Shown here: positions 1 to 14,700 of the stretch, one piece after another
Layout of the letters: every line of letters begins with the position of its first letter
How positions within the stretch are numbered: the first letter of the stretch is position 1
Source of the DNA: Bacteroidetes bacterium UBA2364
GTDB lineage: Bacteria; Bacteroidota; Rhodothermia; Rhodothermales; UBA2364
Assembly: GCA_002344075.1 (NCBI GenBank)
Contig: DDTM01000056.1
Coordinates: 7,578 to 51,898 of the forward strand
Reading direction: 5' to 3'
Length of the DNA: 44,321 bases
The notes under the pieces: generated by a model
Databases searched by the model: none
The model's input: the letters and a program-made list of their open reading frames with translations, nothing else
What the model was told of the DNA's origin: nothing
Translations under genes and position numbers: made by a program

Positions 1-1
1 C

Positions 2-3000
2 GCAACAGGTGTTGAAGTTAGCGATGTGTTACCAGCAGGGCTTCAGTACGTGAGTGCGGCGGCGTCTCAAGGATCCTACGCAAATGCAAGTGGCATTTGG
101 ACGATCGGTGGAATGGTCGTTAATGCAAGTGTAAACCTGCAAATTGTAGCGAAGGTCGTCACAACCAGTCCGGTTACCAATTATGCCCAAGTTTCTAAAG
201 CCAACGAGATGGATGTGGATTCTACTCCTGGCAATAATTCCACGAATGAAGATGATGATGACCAAGTTACGCTTGGGCCAAAATCGCTGATTGATTTGGA
301 ATTGACAAAGTTGACCAATAAGACAACCGCCAACGTGGGAGATACGGTTGAATTTACGGTATCGGTAGTGAACAAAGGGCCGAATACGGCCACGGGCGTT
401 TCTGTAGAGGACCTTCTCCCGAATGGCATGTCTTTCAGTGCGGCTACTCCGAGCCAAGGAAGTTATAACAATGCCACAGGTCTATGGACTGTAGGGACGT
501 TGAATGCCAATGCAACTGCGACTTTGCTCATTCGCACCATAGCCAATGCGACCGCAAAGAACTGTGCGCAAGTAAAAGCAGCAGACCAGGCCGATGTTGA
601 CTCTACGCCGAACAACTTTAACAGCGTTACCGAGACTCCGAACGAAGATGATGATGATTGTAAGAGTGTGACTGTAGCACCCAAGATTGATTTGGAATTG
701 ACCAAAACTGTAAACAACCCAAGCCCGGTTGCTGGTAATAATGTAACCTTTACAATTACCGTTACCAACAAAGGGCCGAGCGCTGCTACTGGTGTAAATG
801 TGAAAGACCTACTTCCTAATGGTCTTACCTTTGTGTCTGCTTCTCCAAGTATCGGTAATTATAACAACGCTACTGGTGTTTGGTCCATTGGCAATGTGGC
901 CGTAAATGCAACGCCAACCCTTTCGATCACGGCAACAGCAACCGGAAATCCTTCAATGGCGACCAACTGCGCCGAAGTGAGTAGTGCTACCGAAGTTGAC
1001 GCCGACTCAACGCCAAACAATGCTTCTGCAACACATGAAGACGATGACGCCTGTGCTAAGGTCACTACTTCGCCTCAACGTATTGATCTGGAATTGACAA
1101 AAACGGTTAGCAATGCCAATCCGACGATTGGTGGAACGGTCTCCTTTACCTTGACGGTTGTCAATAAAGGACCTCAGAATGCAACAGGTGTTGCAATAGA
1201 TGATGTATTGCCGGGTGGGTTCCAATATGTTTCAAATAGTGGTGGTTATAACCCAACGACTGGTTTGTGGACGATAGGAAACCTAAACGTCAACCAAACC
1301 GCCACCCTGACCATTACAGGAACCGCAACTGGTACACCCAATACGGTTCGTAACTGTGCAGAAGTGGGTACTGCTGAGCAATTGGATACGGATTCTACGC
1401 CGCGAAACAATGTGCAAACCGAGGATGATTATGCCTGCGCGCAATTTACGGTTCAACCGAGAATTGATCTTGAAGTAAATAAAGTGTCGAATACCAACAG
1501 TGTTCCTGTGGGTGGGGAAGCCAGTTTTACCATTACGGTAGTGAATAAAGGACCAAGTGAGGCAACAGGGGTTGTACTTAAAGACCTGCTGCCCGCGACC
1601 GCTTCGTTTGTGGCTGCCTCGGCGAGCCAGGGAAGCTATGTAAATACCAGCGGGTTATGGACGGTAGGCAATCTTGCCATTAATGGTTCTGCTACCTTAT
1701 TGCTTACTGCAAAAATCAACAGTACAACTAATAACTGTGTTGAAGTGAATGCAGCCAATCAAACCGATACAGATTCCACGCCCAATAACAACTCTACTAC
1801 GGAAGACGATGACGCATGTGCAACCGTTTCCACTACGCCCGTTATTGACCTTGAATTAACGAAAACCGCCAATACCACTACGCCCGTTATTGGTCAAAAT
1901 GTGACGTTTACGATTTCGGTTGTAAATAAAGGGCCAAGCAATGCTACAGGCGTTACCGTGAGTGACGTTTTACCAACTGGCTTACAATTCGTATCGGCGA
2001 ATCCGGCGGCGGCATATAATGCTGCAACGGGTGCTTGGACGATTGGTAATGTGGCGGTAAATCAAACCGTGACTCTCCAGATTGTGGCAAAACCAACGAC
2101 CACAGAACAAGTACGGAATTATGCACAAGTAGCAACGGCGAATGAAACCGATATAGACTCTACACCGGGCAATAATTCCAATACCGAAGACGATGACGAT
2201 GCGGTCGTTCTCTCTACAAGACCACAAATTGATCTAGAACTGACCAAGACGGTGAATACTACAAGCCCGCAATTAGGCGGGACGGTCACGTTCACTATTT
2301 CGGTGGTGAACAAAGGTCCAGCTCCTGCAACCAATGTGACGGTTTCGGATCAATTACCCACCGGATTGACCTTTGTGTCGGCAAGTGGTGTAAATGGATC
2401 ATACAACAATACGACGGGTATTTGGAGTATTGGTAATATTGCAGTCAATCAAGTAGTTAGTCTCCAAATTACCGCAACCGTAAATACTACGAATCTGATT
2501 ACGAACTATGCTCAGGTTAATTTTGCAACCGAAACCGATATTGATTCCACTCCTGGAAATAATTCCACAACGGAAGACGACGACGATCAGGTTACCATAC
2601 AAGGAGCAGCAAAAATTGACCTCGAACTGACCAAGACAGTCAATACTACGGCACCCAATATCAATGATAACGTGACTTTCACGGTAACGGTTGTGAATAA
2701 AGGGCCGAATAATGGTACTGGTATAGAAGTTCGTGATGTCTTGCCAGCCGGATTGCAGTTTGTTTCTTCTGCTGCTACACAAGGCAGTTATGTAGCTTCT
2801 ACCGGCATTTGGGCCATCGGGAACCTTGCTGTCAACCAAACGGTGCAGTTACAAATTGTGGCTAAAGTCACAACTACCAATACGGTTATCAATTATGCAC
2901 AGGTGAATAAAGCGAATGAACAAGATATTGATTCTACGCCAGGCAACAATTCGACGACAGAGGACGATGACGATCAGGTAACCCTATCTGGAAAACCTGT

Positions 3001-5710
3001 GATTGACCTTGAGTTGACCAAATCCGTTAATACAACCACACCCAGCATTAATGGTGATGTGACCTATACGATAACCGTCATCAACAAAGGGCCAAGCAAT
3101 GCTACCGGTGTGACGGTTTCGGATCTTCTGGCTTTGGGTCAGACCTTTAAATCTGCAACAGCAACACAAGGCGCATATACAAGTGCAACGGGTTCTTGGA
3201 ATATTGGAAGCCTTGCAGTAGGTCAGTCGGTTCGTTTAGACATTGTCACAACCGTTACCACAACTGATCCAATCCGGAACTATGCACAGGTTGCAACGGC
3301 GAATGAAACCGATATTGATTCTACACCGGGCAACAACTCTAATACCGAAGATGATGACGATGCCGTAGTGATTCAGGCGGCAAAGAAGATTGACCTTGAG
3401 TTGACAAAATCAGTAAATAACAATGCGCCGATCGTAGGCCAAAATGTGATTTTCACGCTTTCGCTTATCAATAAAGGCCCCAGTGATGCGACGGGTGTAG
3501 CCGTCAAAGATGTCTTGCCAGCCGGGTTGAATTTTGTTTCGGCAAATCCATCTATTGGTTCATTTGACAATGGAAGCGGAGTTTGGACGGTAGGCAATTT
3601 AGCCAATGGACAAGCAGTAACGTTACAAATTACGGCTACGGTAAATACCAGAGACCGTGTAACCAATTACGCCCAAGTGAGTGCGGCCAATGAACCCGAT
3701 GTAGATTCTACGCCGAACAATAATTCCACGACCGAGGATGATGATGATCAGGTCAGTTTGCAAGGAACGCCTCGTATAGACCTTGAGTTGACCAAAACGG
3801 TGGACAACAATAAACCAGCGATTAATTCGAATGTCACCTTTACCATCACTGTGGTGAATAAAGGTCCAAATAATGGTACCGGAATAGAAGTGAAAGACGT
3901 ATTGCCAACAGGTCTTCAATATGTTTCCTCTTCTACCACACAGGGAGGGTTTAATCCTGCTTCCGGAATTTGGACGATCGGTAATTTAGCGGCCAATCAG
4001 TCGGTTGAACTGGCTTTGGTTGCTAAAATGACGACCGCCAACACGGTGGTGAATTATGCCCAAATAGACAAAGCCAACGAAACTGATGTGGATTCCACGC
4101 CTGGTAATAATTCGACAACGGAGGATGATGACGATCAGGTAACGCTTACTGGCGAAGCAAGAATTGACCTAAGTCTTACAAAAGTAGTAAACAATGCGAC
4201 ACCTGTTGCAGGTACATCGGTTACCTTTACTGTAACCGTTCGGAATGACGGACCTTCTCCAGCAACTGGCGTGAATGTAAAAGACCTCTTGCCAACTGGT
4301 CTCACTTATCAAAACTTTACGACGGCTTCGGGCAACTACAACAATGCAACCGGAATCTGGAATGTGGGTAACTTGGCGGTGAATGCTACTGCCAACCTGC
4401 AAATTACGGCATTAGCAACTGGTACGCCGGCAACGGTAGATAACTGCGCTGAGGTGAGTGCGGCTGGTCAAACGGATGTGGATTCAACTCCAGGTAATGC
4501 CGCGAACGTAAAAGAAGATGACGATGCGTGTGCAAAGGTAACCACCTCACCACAACGTATTGATCTTGAACTCACGAAAGTGGTAAACAATGCGACACCT
4601 GTTGTTGGAGAAAATGTGGCCTTTACCGTGACCGTTCAAAATAAAGGACCACAAAACGCCACCAATGTTCAGGTTTCGGATTTTCTCCCGAATGGAATGG
4701 AGTATGTGTCGTCCAGCAGCTCGGTGGGTGGATACAATGCCGCCACGGGTTCATGGGTCATTGGTAACTTAGCGGTAAACCAATCCGTCGCCCTTCAAAT
4801 AGTGGCGAAAGCCAATGCTACCGGAACCAATTGTGCAGAGGTGTCTCGTGCTTCCGAAATGGATGTTGACTCGCAGCCGGGTAATAATTCCACCAATGAA
4901 GATGATGATGAGTGTCGGACAATAACTGTACAGCCGCGCATTGATTTGGAGTTGACAAAGGTGGTAGATAATAGCATACCCAAGGTTGGTGAAAATATTA
5001 CCTTTACAATTCGTGTCGTAAATCGTGGACCAAGTAATGCAACTGGCGTGGCCATTAAAGACCTGTTGCCTACTGGCTTAACATATGTTTCTAATACGCC
5101 AAGTGTAGGAACCTACGTGCCGGCCACTGGCGTTTGGGCCATTGGGAATATGCCAGTAAATGCAGTAGAAAACCTGTTAATCACTGCTAAAGTTGTAGCC
5201 GCTGGCCAGATCGTGAACTATGCGCAAGTGAGTGCGGCCAACGAAAGCGATATAGATTCTACGCCAAACAATAACTCCACAACCGAAGACGACGATGACC
5301 AAGTGGTGATTTCAGGACAGCCGATTGTGGATCTGGAATTGCAAAAAACAGCCAGCAAACAAGAAGTTTTGGTGGGCGAGAATGTGGTCTTTACCATTCG
5401 TGTGGCGAATACAAGTGCTTATACCGCTACCAATGTTAAAGTGGTAGATATTTTACCTTCAGGCTTTACTTTCGTTAGTGCAAGTGATCCTGCCTTTGAT
5501 GTTGCTACCAAACAATGGACGGTTGGAACCCTTTCGGCGGGTGCAAGCAAAACACTTAACCTGACTGTGACAGCCAATCAAGCTATTTCAATGACCAATT
5601 GTGCCGAGATCAGTAACCAAAGTGAAGCTGATATCGACTCTACGCCTGCAAATGGAGTAAGCACGGAAGATGACTATGGATGTGCTCAGGTAAATGTAAA
5701 ACCGCGTACT
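2..5710 (+). repeat. DUF11 repeat block A (15 repeats, acidic-linker type)
   Basis: There are fifteen repeats of about 381 nt, the first cut by the window edge. The consensus runs IDLELTKTVNN, VTFTITVVNKGPxNATGV, DVLPTGLQFVSA, GSYNNATGIWTIGNLAVNQ, then N(Y/C)AQV. Each ends with a very acidic linker of the form DxDSTPxNNSTTEDDDD. Seven repeats (2-5, 12, 13 and 15) carry a cysteine pair and eight have none. The DNA of the repeats differs mainly at synonymous sites, so this is an old, diverged array, although pairs such as repeats 12 and 13 (4181 and 4577) still share short near-identical DNA. Confidence 0.93.
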
Positions 5711-8700
5711 GCAAGCCTCGATGTCACCAAGGCGGTTGATAAAGTGGTTGCAAATGTAGGTGAAACCGTTACTTATACAATTACGGTACGGAATAATGGT
5801 GACCAGACACTTGCTGCATTGACGGTGAATGATACCCAAGCGTTGCAACTGAGTGCACCTCAATATACTTTATCCGGTGATGCTACTGGGAGTGGGGCAT
5901 GGACGGGAACCCTCAATATTACGCCTAATGGTGGTTTTGCTCCCAATGAGGTCGTGACCGTTCGTATCGCAGGTACTGTACCAGCCTCTTTATTGGGAAG
6001 TAACTTCCGTAACACGGCAACTGTGTCTGCGCCAAATGTGGACCCCAAGACTTCGAATGAAGTTGAGACACGTGTTCCAGTAGCGAACCTGACCATAAAT
6101 AAGCAGGTGGATAAAACCGCAGCCTCGCCGGGTGATCCGCTTTCGTACACCCTAACAGTAACAAACTTAGGAGATGCGCCAGCTACCAGTATTCTGGTTA
6201 ATGACGGTGCGGCAGTAACAAACCTTACCAACCCAACATATACTGTAACAGGTGGGACTCCTGCAAGTGGTAACTGGACGGGTGCGCTGACTATTACACC
6301 TACTGGTACAGGTTTAGCCAAAAATCAATCCGTTATTATACGGATTAATGGAACGGTCCCTGCTACTACTACCCCAGGAACGGTCTTGGTGAACAACGCT
6401 TCCGTTGCTTCGCCGCAAGATCCTAATGGAACAACACCTTCAAATCCTGTACAAACAGTGATTGGAGGTGCCGATTTGGTGGTTGCGAAAGATGTGGACA
6501 AAACCGCTGCTCAGGCAGGCGATCAATTGCTGTATAGAATTACGATTACCAACAAAGGAACGGCAACGGCCAGCAATGTGGTACTTCAAGATGCTGTACC
6601 TTTAGCCTCTCCGAAGTATGCGATTGGTGCGGATTTTGTCTATGCGACGGGAGGTACGGCTTGGCCTTCTAATAATAGCCTCAATTTGCCGGGCTCTATT
6701 GCGCCGAATGCCTCGGTGACGATCTTTATTCGTGGTATTATTCCGACCAATACGCCCTCTGGTGCTATCGTTCAGAATATTGCACAAGCCTCCTCTCCCA
6801 ACGATCCGGATGGTCCTGCAGTAAGTCCGCCAGTACAGACGGTGATTAACGCTGCTGATCTTGCGGTGACAAAAACCGTAAATAAAACCGCAGCACAACC
6901 CGGAGACTTTATTGCGTACACCATCACCATTACAAACAATGGAAATGGTGATGCCAAAACCATTTTGGTGAGCGATGCAGGTGCTTTGGCTTTACAAAAT
7001 CCGACTTATACTACAGTCAATGCCGCTCCTACTGGACCTGCGGCTTGGACAGGCCAATTGACCTTTACACCAGTAAACCCACTGAAGAAAGGGGAGAGTA
7101 TCACGGTTTACATTTCGGGAACCGTTCCGGCCAGTACAGCACCTGGTACGATTATTCCAAACACTGCACAAGTGAGTTCTCCAGAAGATCCGACGAGTCC
7201 AGTAACATCTACCCCTGTTCAAACCGTGATTGGTGCCGCTGATTTGGTGGTTTCTAAAGAAGTAAGTCAAACCGCAGCACAACCGGGGGATCAGATTCTG
7301 TATAAAGTGGTGGTCAAGAACCAAGGTACTGCAACGGCAACGAATGTTACCGTTACGGATGCTGTACCTCTTGCCACGCCTAAGTATGCCATTGGGGCCG
7401 ATTTTAACTACGCTACGGCTGGAACGACATGGCCCGGAACCATTACATTGTCTACCGCGCTTGCTCCTAACGCTTCGGTGACGATCTATATTCGTGGTTT
7501 GGTTCCGGCGGTACCTCCAGGATCCGTCTTGCAGAACATCGCACAGGCATCTTCCCCCAATGATCCTAATGGCTCTGAAAAGTCTAATCCAGTCCAAACG
7601 GTCATTAATGCCGCAGATTTGGTGGTAGATAAAACGGTGAGTAAAACTGCAGCAAATGCAGGAGATGCGCTCACTTATACCATTACAATCAGGAATAATG
7701 GTAATGCAACAGCCAATACCATTACGCTAAACGATGCAGGAGCGCTCGCACTTCAAAGCCCAACCTTTACAGTTACGGGCGGCGTCCCTGCCAGCGGTAC
7801 TTTCACCGGAACCATCAATCTTATTCCAACAGGTGGTCTGGTTCCAAACGAAACGATGACGGTGGTGATCATAGGAACCATTCCGGCGACAACTGCTCCG
7901 GGAGCCGTTATCCCGAACGTGGCTCAGGTAAGTTCGCCGGAAGATCCAACCAGTCCGGTTCAATCACCAGAAGTGAAAACTGTTATTGGAGCGGCTGACC
8001 TGACGGTGAACAAAACCGTTGACAAAGCAAACGCGCAGGTTGGGGATCAACTCATCTATACCCTTACCGTCACCAATAATGGTACTGCAAATGCGAAAAC
8101 GGTTTTGGTGGATGATCCGCAAGTGACGGCAGCGTTGCAAAATGTAACTTATACCGTAACAGGTGGGACGCCAGCATCCGGAACTTGGACTGGAAGCCTG
8201 AACATTACGCCAACGGGTGATTTGATTCCTGGCGAAAGCATGACCGTCGTCATCACAGGAAGGATTCCGGCTACTACTGCGCCTGGTACAGTCATTCCGA
8301 ATACTGCGCAGGTGTCTTCCCCGCAAGACCCAACGAGCCCGAACCAATCGCCGACGGTTCAGACGGTTGTCGGTGGTGCTAACCTGAGTGTGAACAAAAC
8401 GGTAAACAAGACCGCTGCCCAAGTTGGTGATCAATTGGTTTACACAATTACCGTAACGAATAATGGAACCTCGTCTGCGAATACGGTGACACTCGACGAT
8501 CCGGGTGTACTGGCCCTAAGCAATCCAACTTATGCCGTTAATGGTGGAACACCTGCAACCGGTTCATGGCCCACGTCTGGTTCGTTGGTTATCACCCCCG
8601 TAGGTGGACTGGTGGCTGGTGAGAGCATGACCATCACAATTACGGGTACCATTCCTGCCACAACTGCACCAGGGGCCAGCCTCAAAAATACGGCCCAAGT

Positions 8701-11700
8701 CTCATCACCACAAGATCCGGGAGGACCTAAGACCTCTCCAACTGTCGAGACCATTATTGGAGTGGCAGACTTGGTAATTGATAAGAAGGTGGATAAAGCT
8801 GCCGCCCAAGCAGGTGATATCTTAACCTATACTCTCACGATTACCAATAATGGTGTTGCGGCTGCAACATCGGTAAAAGTAGATGATGCACAAGCAGCCT
8901 CTGAACTGCAAAACGTGTCTTATACCATTAATGGTGGAACGCCCACTTCTGGCACTTGGACTGGAAGCCTGACGATTACACCAACGGGTGGTTTGGTTCC
9001 GGGCGAGAGCATGACAGTGGTGATAACGGGAACGATTCCTGCAAATACGACGGCTGGAAAGGTGATTTCAAACACTGCACAAGCCTCGTCACCACAAGAT
9101 CCAACCAGCCCGGTTACCAGCCCAGAAGTAAATACCGTTGTTGGTGGAGCGGATCTGGTTATCGTGAAAGCGGTGAACAAATCGGTTGCCCAAGCCGGAG
9201 ACCAATTGATCTATACGATTACCGTCACAAACAATGGAACAGCTACCGCAAATTCGGTAAAAGTGGATGATGCACAAGCGGCCTCTGCGCTTCAAAATCC
9301 AACCTTTACCCTCACAGGTGGCTCCCCCGCAAGTGGTAATTGGACGGGAAGTCTGAACATTACGCCAGCAGGCGGCCTTGTATCGGGCGAGAGCATGACA
9401 TTAGTAATTACGGGCAATATTCCGTCTAATGTTCCTGCCGGAACCTCTATTCCAAACTCGGCACAGGTCTCTTCGCCGCAAGACCCGAAAGGAACCAAAA
9501 CCTCGCCAACTGTTACGACGGTGATCGGCGCGGCAGACCTTACGGTATTTAAAGAGGTGAGCAAAACTGCTGCTCAAGCTGGAGACGAACTGCTCTACAA
9601 GATTACGGTTACGAACAAAGGAACAGCTACCGCAACTGGTGTAACCCTGACGGATGCACTGCCTTTGACTACTGCCAAGTATAATGTGGGAGCAGACTTT
9701 ACCTATGCCACCAGCGGAACGGCATGGCCAACCAATAATACAATTAGTCTACCTAACTTAGCGCCAAATGCGGTTGTTACGGTCTTTGTACGAGGGCTGA
9801 TTCCGACGAATACGCCTGCTGGCTCCGTAATTCCAAATACGGCACAGGCATCCTCGTCAACGGATCCATCCAATCCAAACCCATCCAATACGGTGACAAC
9901 CGTGATTGGTGCGGCAGATTTGGTGGTGCAAAAGTCGGTGGATAAATCGGCGGCACAATCAGGTGATCAATTGCGCTATGTGATTACCGTAACCAATACC
10001 GGAAGCGCAACTGCTACAAGCGTCCAACTGACCGATAACCTTTCGATTGGTTCTGCGAGATACAATGTGGGTGCAGACTTTAGCTACCCAGCAGGTGGTG
10101 CGGTATGGCCCACAACCAATACTTTAGGTTTGGGGAATCTGACCGCTGGAGCCAGTATAACGATCTATGTTCGTGGTTTGATTCCGGCAGTTCCGGCTGG
10201 CAGTGTGATCGAAAACATCGCACAAGCATCATCGCCGAACGATCCTACGGGACCTGCACAATCTCCCGCTGTTAAAACAGTGGTTAATGCGGCAGATCTT
10301 ACGGTTACGAAAGCTGTTGATAAATCTGCTGCACAAGCAGGTGATCGGTTAACCTATACCCTGACCATTACCAACAACGGAAATGCGCCAGCAAATACAG
10401 TACGTTTGGAAGACTCGGTATTGTTAACCAATCCAACCTTTATTGTAACAGGCGGAACACCAGCCAGTGGAAATTATGCCGGAATTATTAACTTGATTCC
10501 AACAGGTGGATTGGTACAGAACGAGAGCATGACCGTCACGATTACAGGAATTATTCCAACGATTACCCCCATCGGGACGGTTATCAATAACGTTGCACAA
10601 GTATCCTCGCCAGAAGACCCAACCGCTCCGGTTCAGTCGCCGAATGTGCAAACAGTCATTGGTGCGGCAGACTTGGTGGTAGCCAAGACGGTAAATAAAA
10701 CTGCTGCTGCCGTTGGGGACATGATCCTTTACGTAGTGACGGTTTCTAACCAGGGTACTGCAACTGCTACCAATGTAGTTGTAAATGATGATGTACCGTT
10801 GACGAATCCGAAATACAACATCGGGGCTGATTTTGCATATGCAACCGCTGGAACCACTTGGCCGAGCAATGCAAGCATTACCTTGCCTACTTCTCTTGCA
10901 CCGGGTGCTTCAGCTACCATCTATATTCGTGGACGTATCCCGAATGTAGTACCTGGGGCGATTTTAGAGAATATCGCGCAAGCATCATCGCCGAACGATC
11001 CGACGAGTCCCGCACAATCACCGAAGGTTCAAACCGTAGTAAATGCAGCGGATTTGGCCGTGAATAAAACAGTGAATAAAGTGGCGGCCAATGTGGGTGA
11101 GGAACTGGTTTATACCCTTACCATCACCAATAATGGAAATGCAACGGCCAATACCATCACCCTGAATGATCCTGTCTCGATTAGCAATCCAACATTTACT
11201 GCAAGTGGTGCAACACCAGCAAGCGGAAGTTGGGCAGGCTCAACGGTATTTACGCCTACGGGTGGTTTGGCTTCTGGAGCCTCGATGACAGTTACGATTC
11301 GTGGAACAATTGCCGCGAATACGCCTGTCGGAACCGTAATCAATAATACCGCTCAGGTGATATCACCGCAAGACCCAACAAGTCCTGTCAACTCTCCGAC
11401 AGTTCAGACGGTAGTTGGTGGTGGAAACTTAAATATCACGAAAGCGGTGGATAAGACGGCGGCTCAAGCGGGTGATCAGTTGACCTATACAATTAACGTA
11501 ACGAATAACGGAACGGGCATTGTTAATACCCTGACGATAGACGATACCAATGCTCTTGCCTTAACCAATCCCACCTATGCCTTGATCGGTGGAACACCAA
11601 GTTCAGGAGCATGGACTGGTTCTTTGGTGGTGACACCAACGGCTGGTTTAGTAGCGAACGAAACCTTGACCTTGACCATTACCGGAACCATTCCTTCGGG

Positions 11701-14700
11701 TGCGGCTGCTGGAACGATCCTGCAAAACATTGCACAGGTGTCTTCACCACAAGATCCGACGGGGCCAAAGCAGTCTGCCCCAGTACAAACAGTTGTTGGT
11801 GCGGCTCAACTCAGTATTGCGAAAGATGTGGACAAAACAGCGGTACAAGTGGGTGATGAGGTGATGTATCGGGTGACGGTTACAAATAAAGGGACAGCTA
11901 CGGCCACTTTGGTGACACTTGCGGATGCCGTTCCGCTGGCCAATTCAAAGTACAACCTGAACGCAGACTTCAATTATGCAACAACCGGAACAGCTTGGCC
12001 GGCGAGCAATATCCTAACAATACCTTCTTTGGCTCCAAATGCCGCTACAACGGTCTTTATTCGCGGTCTTGTACCCTCGAATATACCATCCGGATCGGTT
12101 TTGGAAAACGTTGCCACCGTCTCGTCGCCACAAGACCCGAATGGTCAGCAAACCTCGGCTCCGGCCAAGTCTGTAGTAAACGCGGCAGATTTGGTGATCA
12201 CGAAAACAGTAGATAAAGCCGCTGCCGCTGCTGGTCAAAGTTTGACCTATACCTTGACCGTTAAGAACAACGGAAATGCGACGGCTAATACCGTAACCGT
12301 TGACGATGGCCCTGCCTTGGCGCTCCAAAATCCGATCTATACAGTTAATGGTGGGACGCCTGTAAGCGGTGCTTGGACGGGTTCTCTGGTTATAACGCCA
12401 ACTGCGGGCTTGGTTTCTGGCGAGAGCATGACCATCACCATTACTGGAACCATTCCATCTAATACAACGGCTGGTACGGTGATCAACAACGTGGCACAGG
12501 CTTCTTCTCCGCAAGACCCGACAAGTCCGGTTAAGTCGCCAAATGTACAAACCGTTATTGGCGGTGCGAATTTGGTGGTTGTGAAAGATGTGAACAAATC
12601 GTCTGCGCAAGCGGGTGATGAATTGCTCTATCGCATTACTGTTACCAATCGAGGAAGTGTTACTGCAAGTAATGTGGTGGTGAACGATGCATTATTGTTA
12701 ACAAATGCTCGCTATAATGTTAATTCAGATTTTGTATATCCGACTGCTGGAGCCGCATGGCCTGCCGGAAACAGCATTAATATCCCGGATCTGGCGGCCA
12801 ATGGCTCTGCAACGATCTTTATTCGTGGGCTGATTCCAAGCCTGCCTTCGGGATCGGTACTGAACAACGTGGCAACGGTTTCTTCCCCGAACGATCCGAC
12901 GGGACCAAAACAATCCAATACAGTTCAAACTATTTTGGGTGGCGCGGACATTGCATTGTCCAAATTGGTTGATAAATCAAGTGCTAAAGTGGGTGATCAA
13001 ATTACTTACACTTTGATTGTTCGGAATAATGGAACTTCGCGTGCAAATACTATTAATCTGACCGATAACATTGGGCTGACAAATACATCATACCGTATTA
13101 ACAATGGTGCTATCGTTTCACCTTGGCCGGGAACGTTGAACATGACTTCAGCTTCGGTTAGTGCCATGCCGCTCGATCCGAATCAGGAAATCCGTATTGT
13201 GATTTCAGGTATTGTTCCAGCAGGTCTTGAAAACACCGTATTGAACAATGTGGCGGTGGCGTCTTCTCCAGAAGATCCGACCTCGCCCGTCACATCCAAT
13301 ACGGTTTCGACAGCCATTTTCTCGGAAAACCCTTCTTTGGCGGTTACCAAAAGGGTGACAAATATCACAACTGTTTCCAATAGCAATAGCGTGACGTTCC
13401 AAATTCAGGTGGTGAATACTGGAAATACGGATCTGACCAACCTGAATGTAACCGACGATCTGGTGAATACCTTCATTAACACTGCTAAGCCCATTGCAGG
13501 TGATTATAGTAGTATTTCGAGTGGTACGGTTCAATTCACGGCTGGCGCAGGAACATTTAATCCATCCTATAACGGGAAGAATAGTGGCTCGATCAATTTG
13601 CTTGCTCCAGGGGCATCCTTGCCAAAAGGCGCTACTGCAACCATTACCTTTACGGTGAATGGTGTGGTCCCTGCTTCGAGTGCCGATTATACGAACACTA
13701 CGAATGTGGATGGAACGGCATCAACAGGACAAAAGGTTGTGGGAGTTGCCTCAACGACCTTTGGATTTGGTGTACCGCTTGTAAACGTCTTCAAAAACGT
13801 AGCAGGCGGGCCGATTCAAAAGGCAGATGGTTCGATGGATGTAAAATATCGGGTTACGGTGACAAACCCAGGAACGGTTCGTGTGACCAATGTCCGTCTT
13901 ATAGACCGACTTACCCCAGATGTTTTCCCTACCACCTTCGCTGTTACGGTACCTGGAAAACCCGCAATTGTTGGATCTGCAGGATCCTTTAACCTGACAC
14001 CCAATGTATTGTATGACGGGAATGTGAATGTAGATGTCTTGCTACAGAACCCAAGCAACTACTTAGACCCGAATGCAAGCGTGACATTCGAGTTTACTGC
14101 CAATATACAAACCAACGGAAGTACCAATATTGGACCTTTCACCAACAAAGCCTGTGTGGAAGCGAGTGGTAGCAGCCTTGGTGCAAATGCCTGTGGTAGT
14201 GCGGATCCTGTGTCACTGATTCGTTTTGCATCTGATATTGCGGTTGAGAAAACTGTAGATAAAGCAGTTGCAAATGTGGGAGATAAAGTGACTTTCACCA
14301 TTATTGCCAAAAACCTTGGGCCAAATAATGCCACAGGTGTTGTGTTAACAGACTTATTACCAAGTGGCCTCTCACTTGCGGGCGCTTCTGCATCATCAGG
14401 AACCTATAATTCGGGCAATGGGCAATGGGCGATTGGGGATCTTGTGGTTGGAGAAAGCAAGGTGTTGACGATTGTGGCCAATGTGACTACTTCAGGTAAC
14501 TTCGTCAATACTGTAACCCGTACTGCGTCATCTCCAACCGACCCGAATACATCGAATGATGTCTCTCGCGCAACTGTTTGCGCCGGAACGGGATGTAGTG
14601 GTCAATTTGCGGATGTTGGCATCACAAAGAGCGTATCTGATCTGAGTCCTTCGGTAGGTGGCAAGGTGATTTTCACCATAGACCTTTATAACCGTGGTCC

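Noticed and set aside
26..28. GTG at base 26 as the start of the giant protein
   Set aside because: It lies inside a repeat (DVLPAGLQ). Codons upstream to base 2 continue the same repeat, so the gene begins outside the window.
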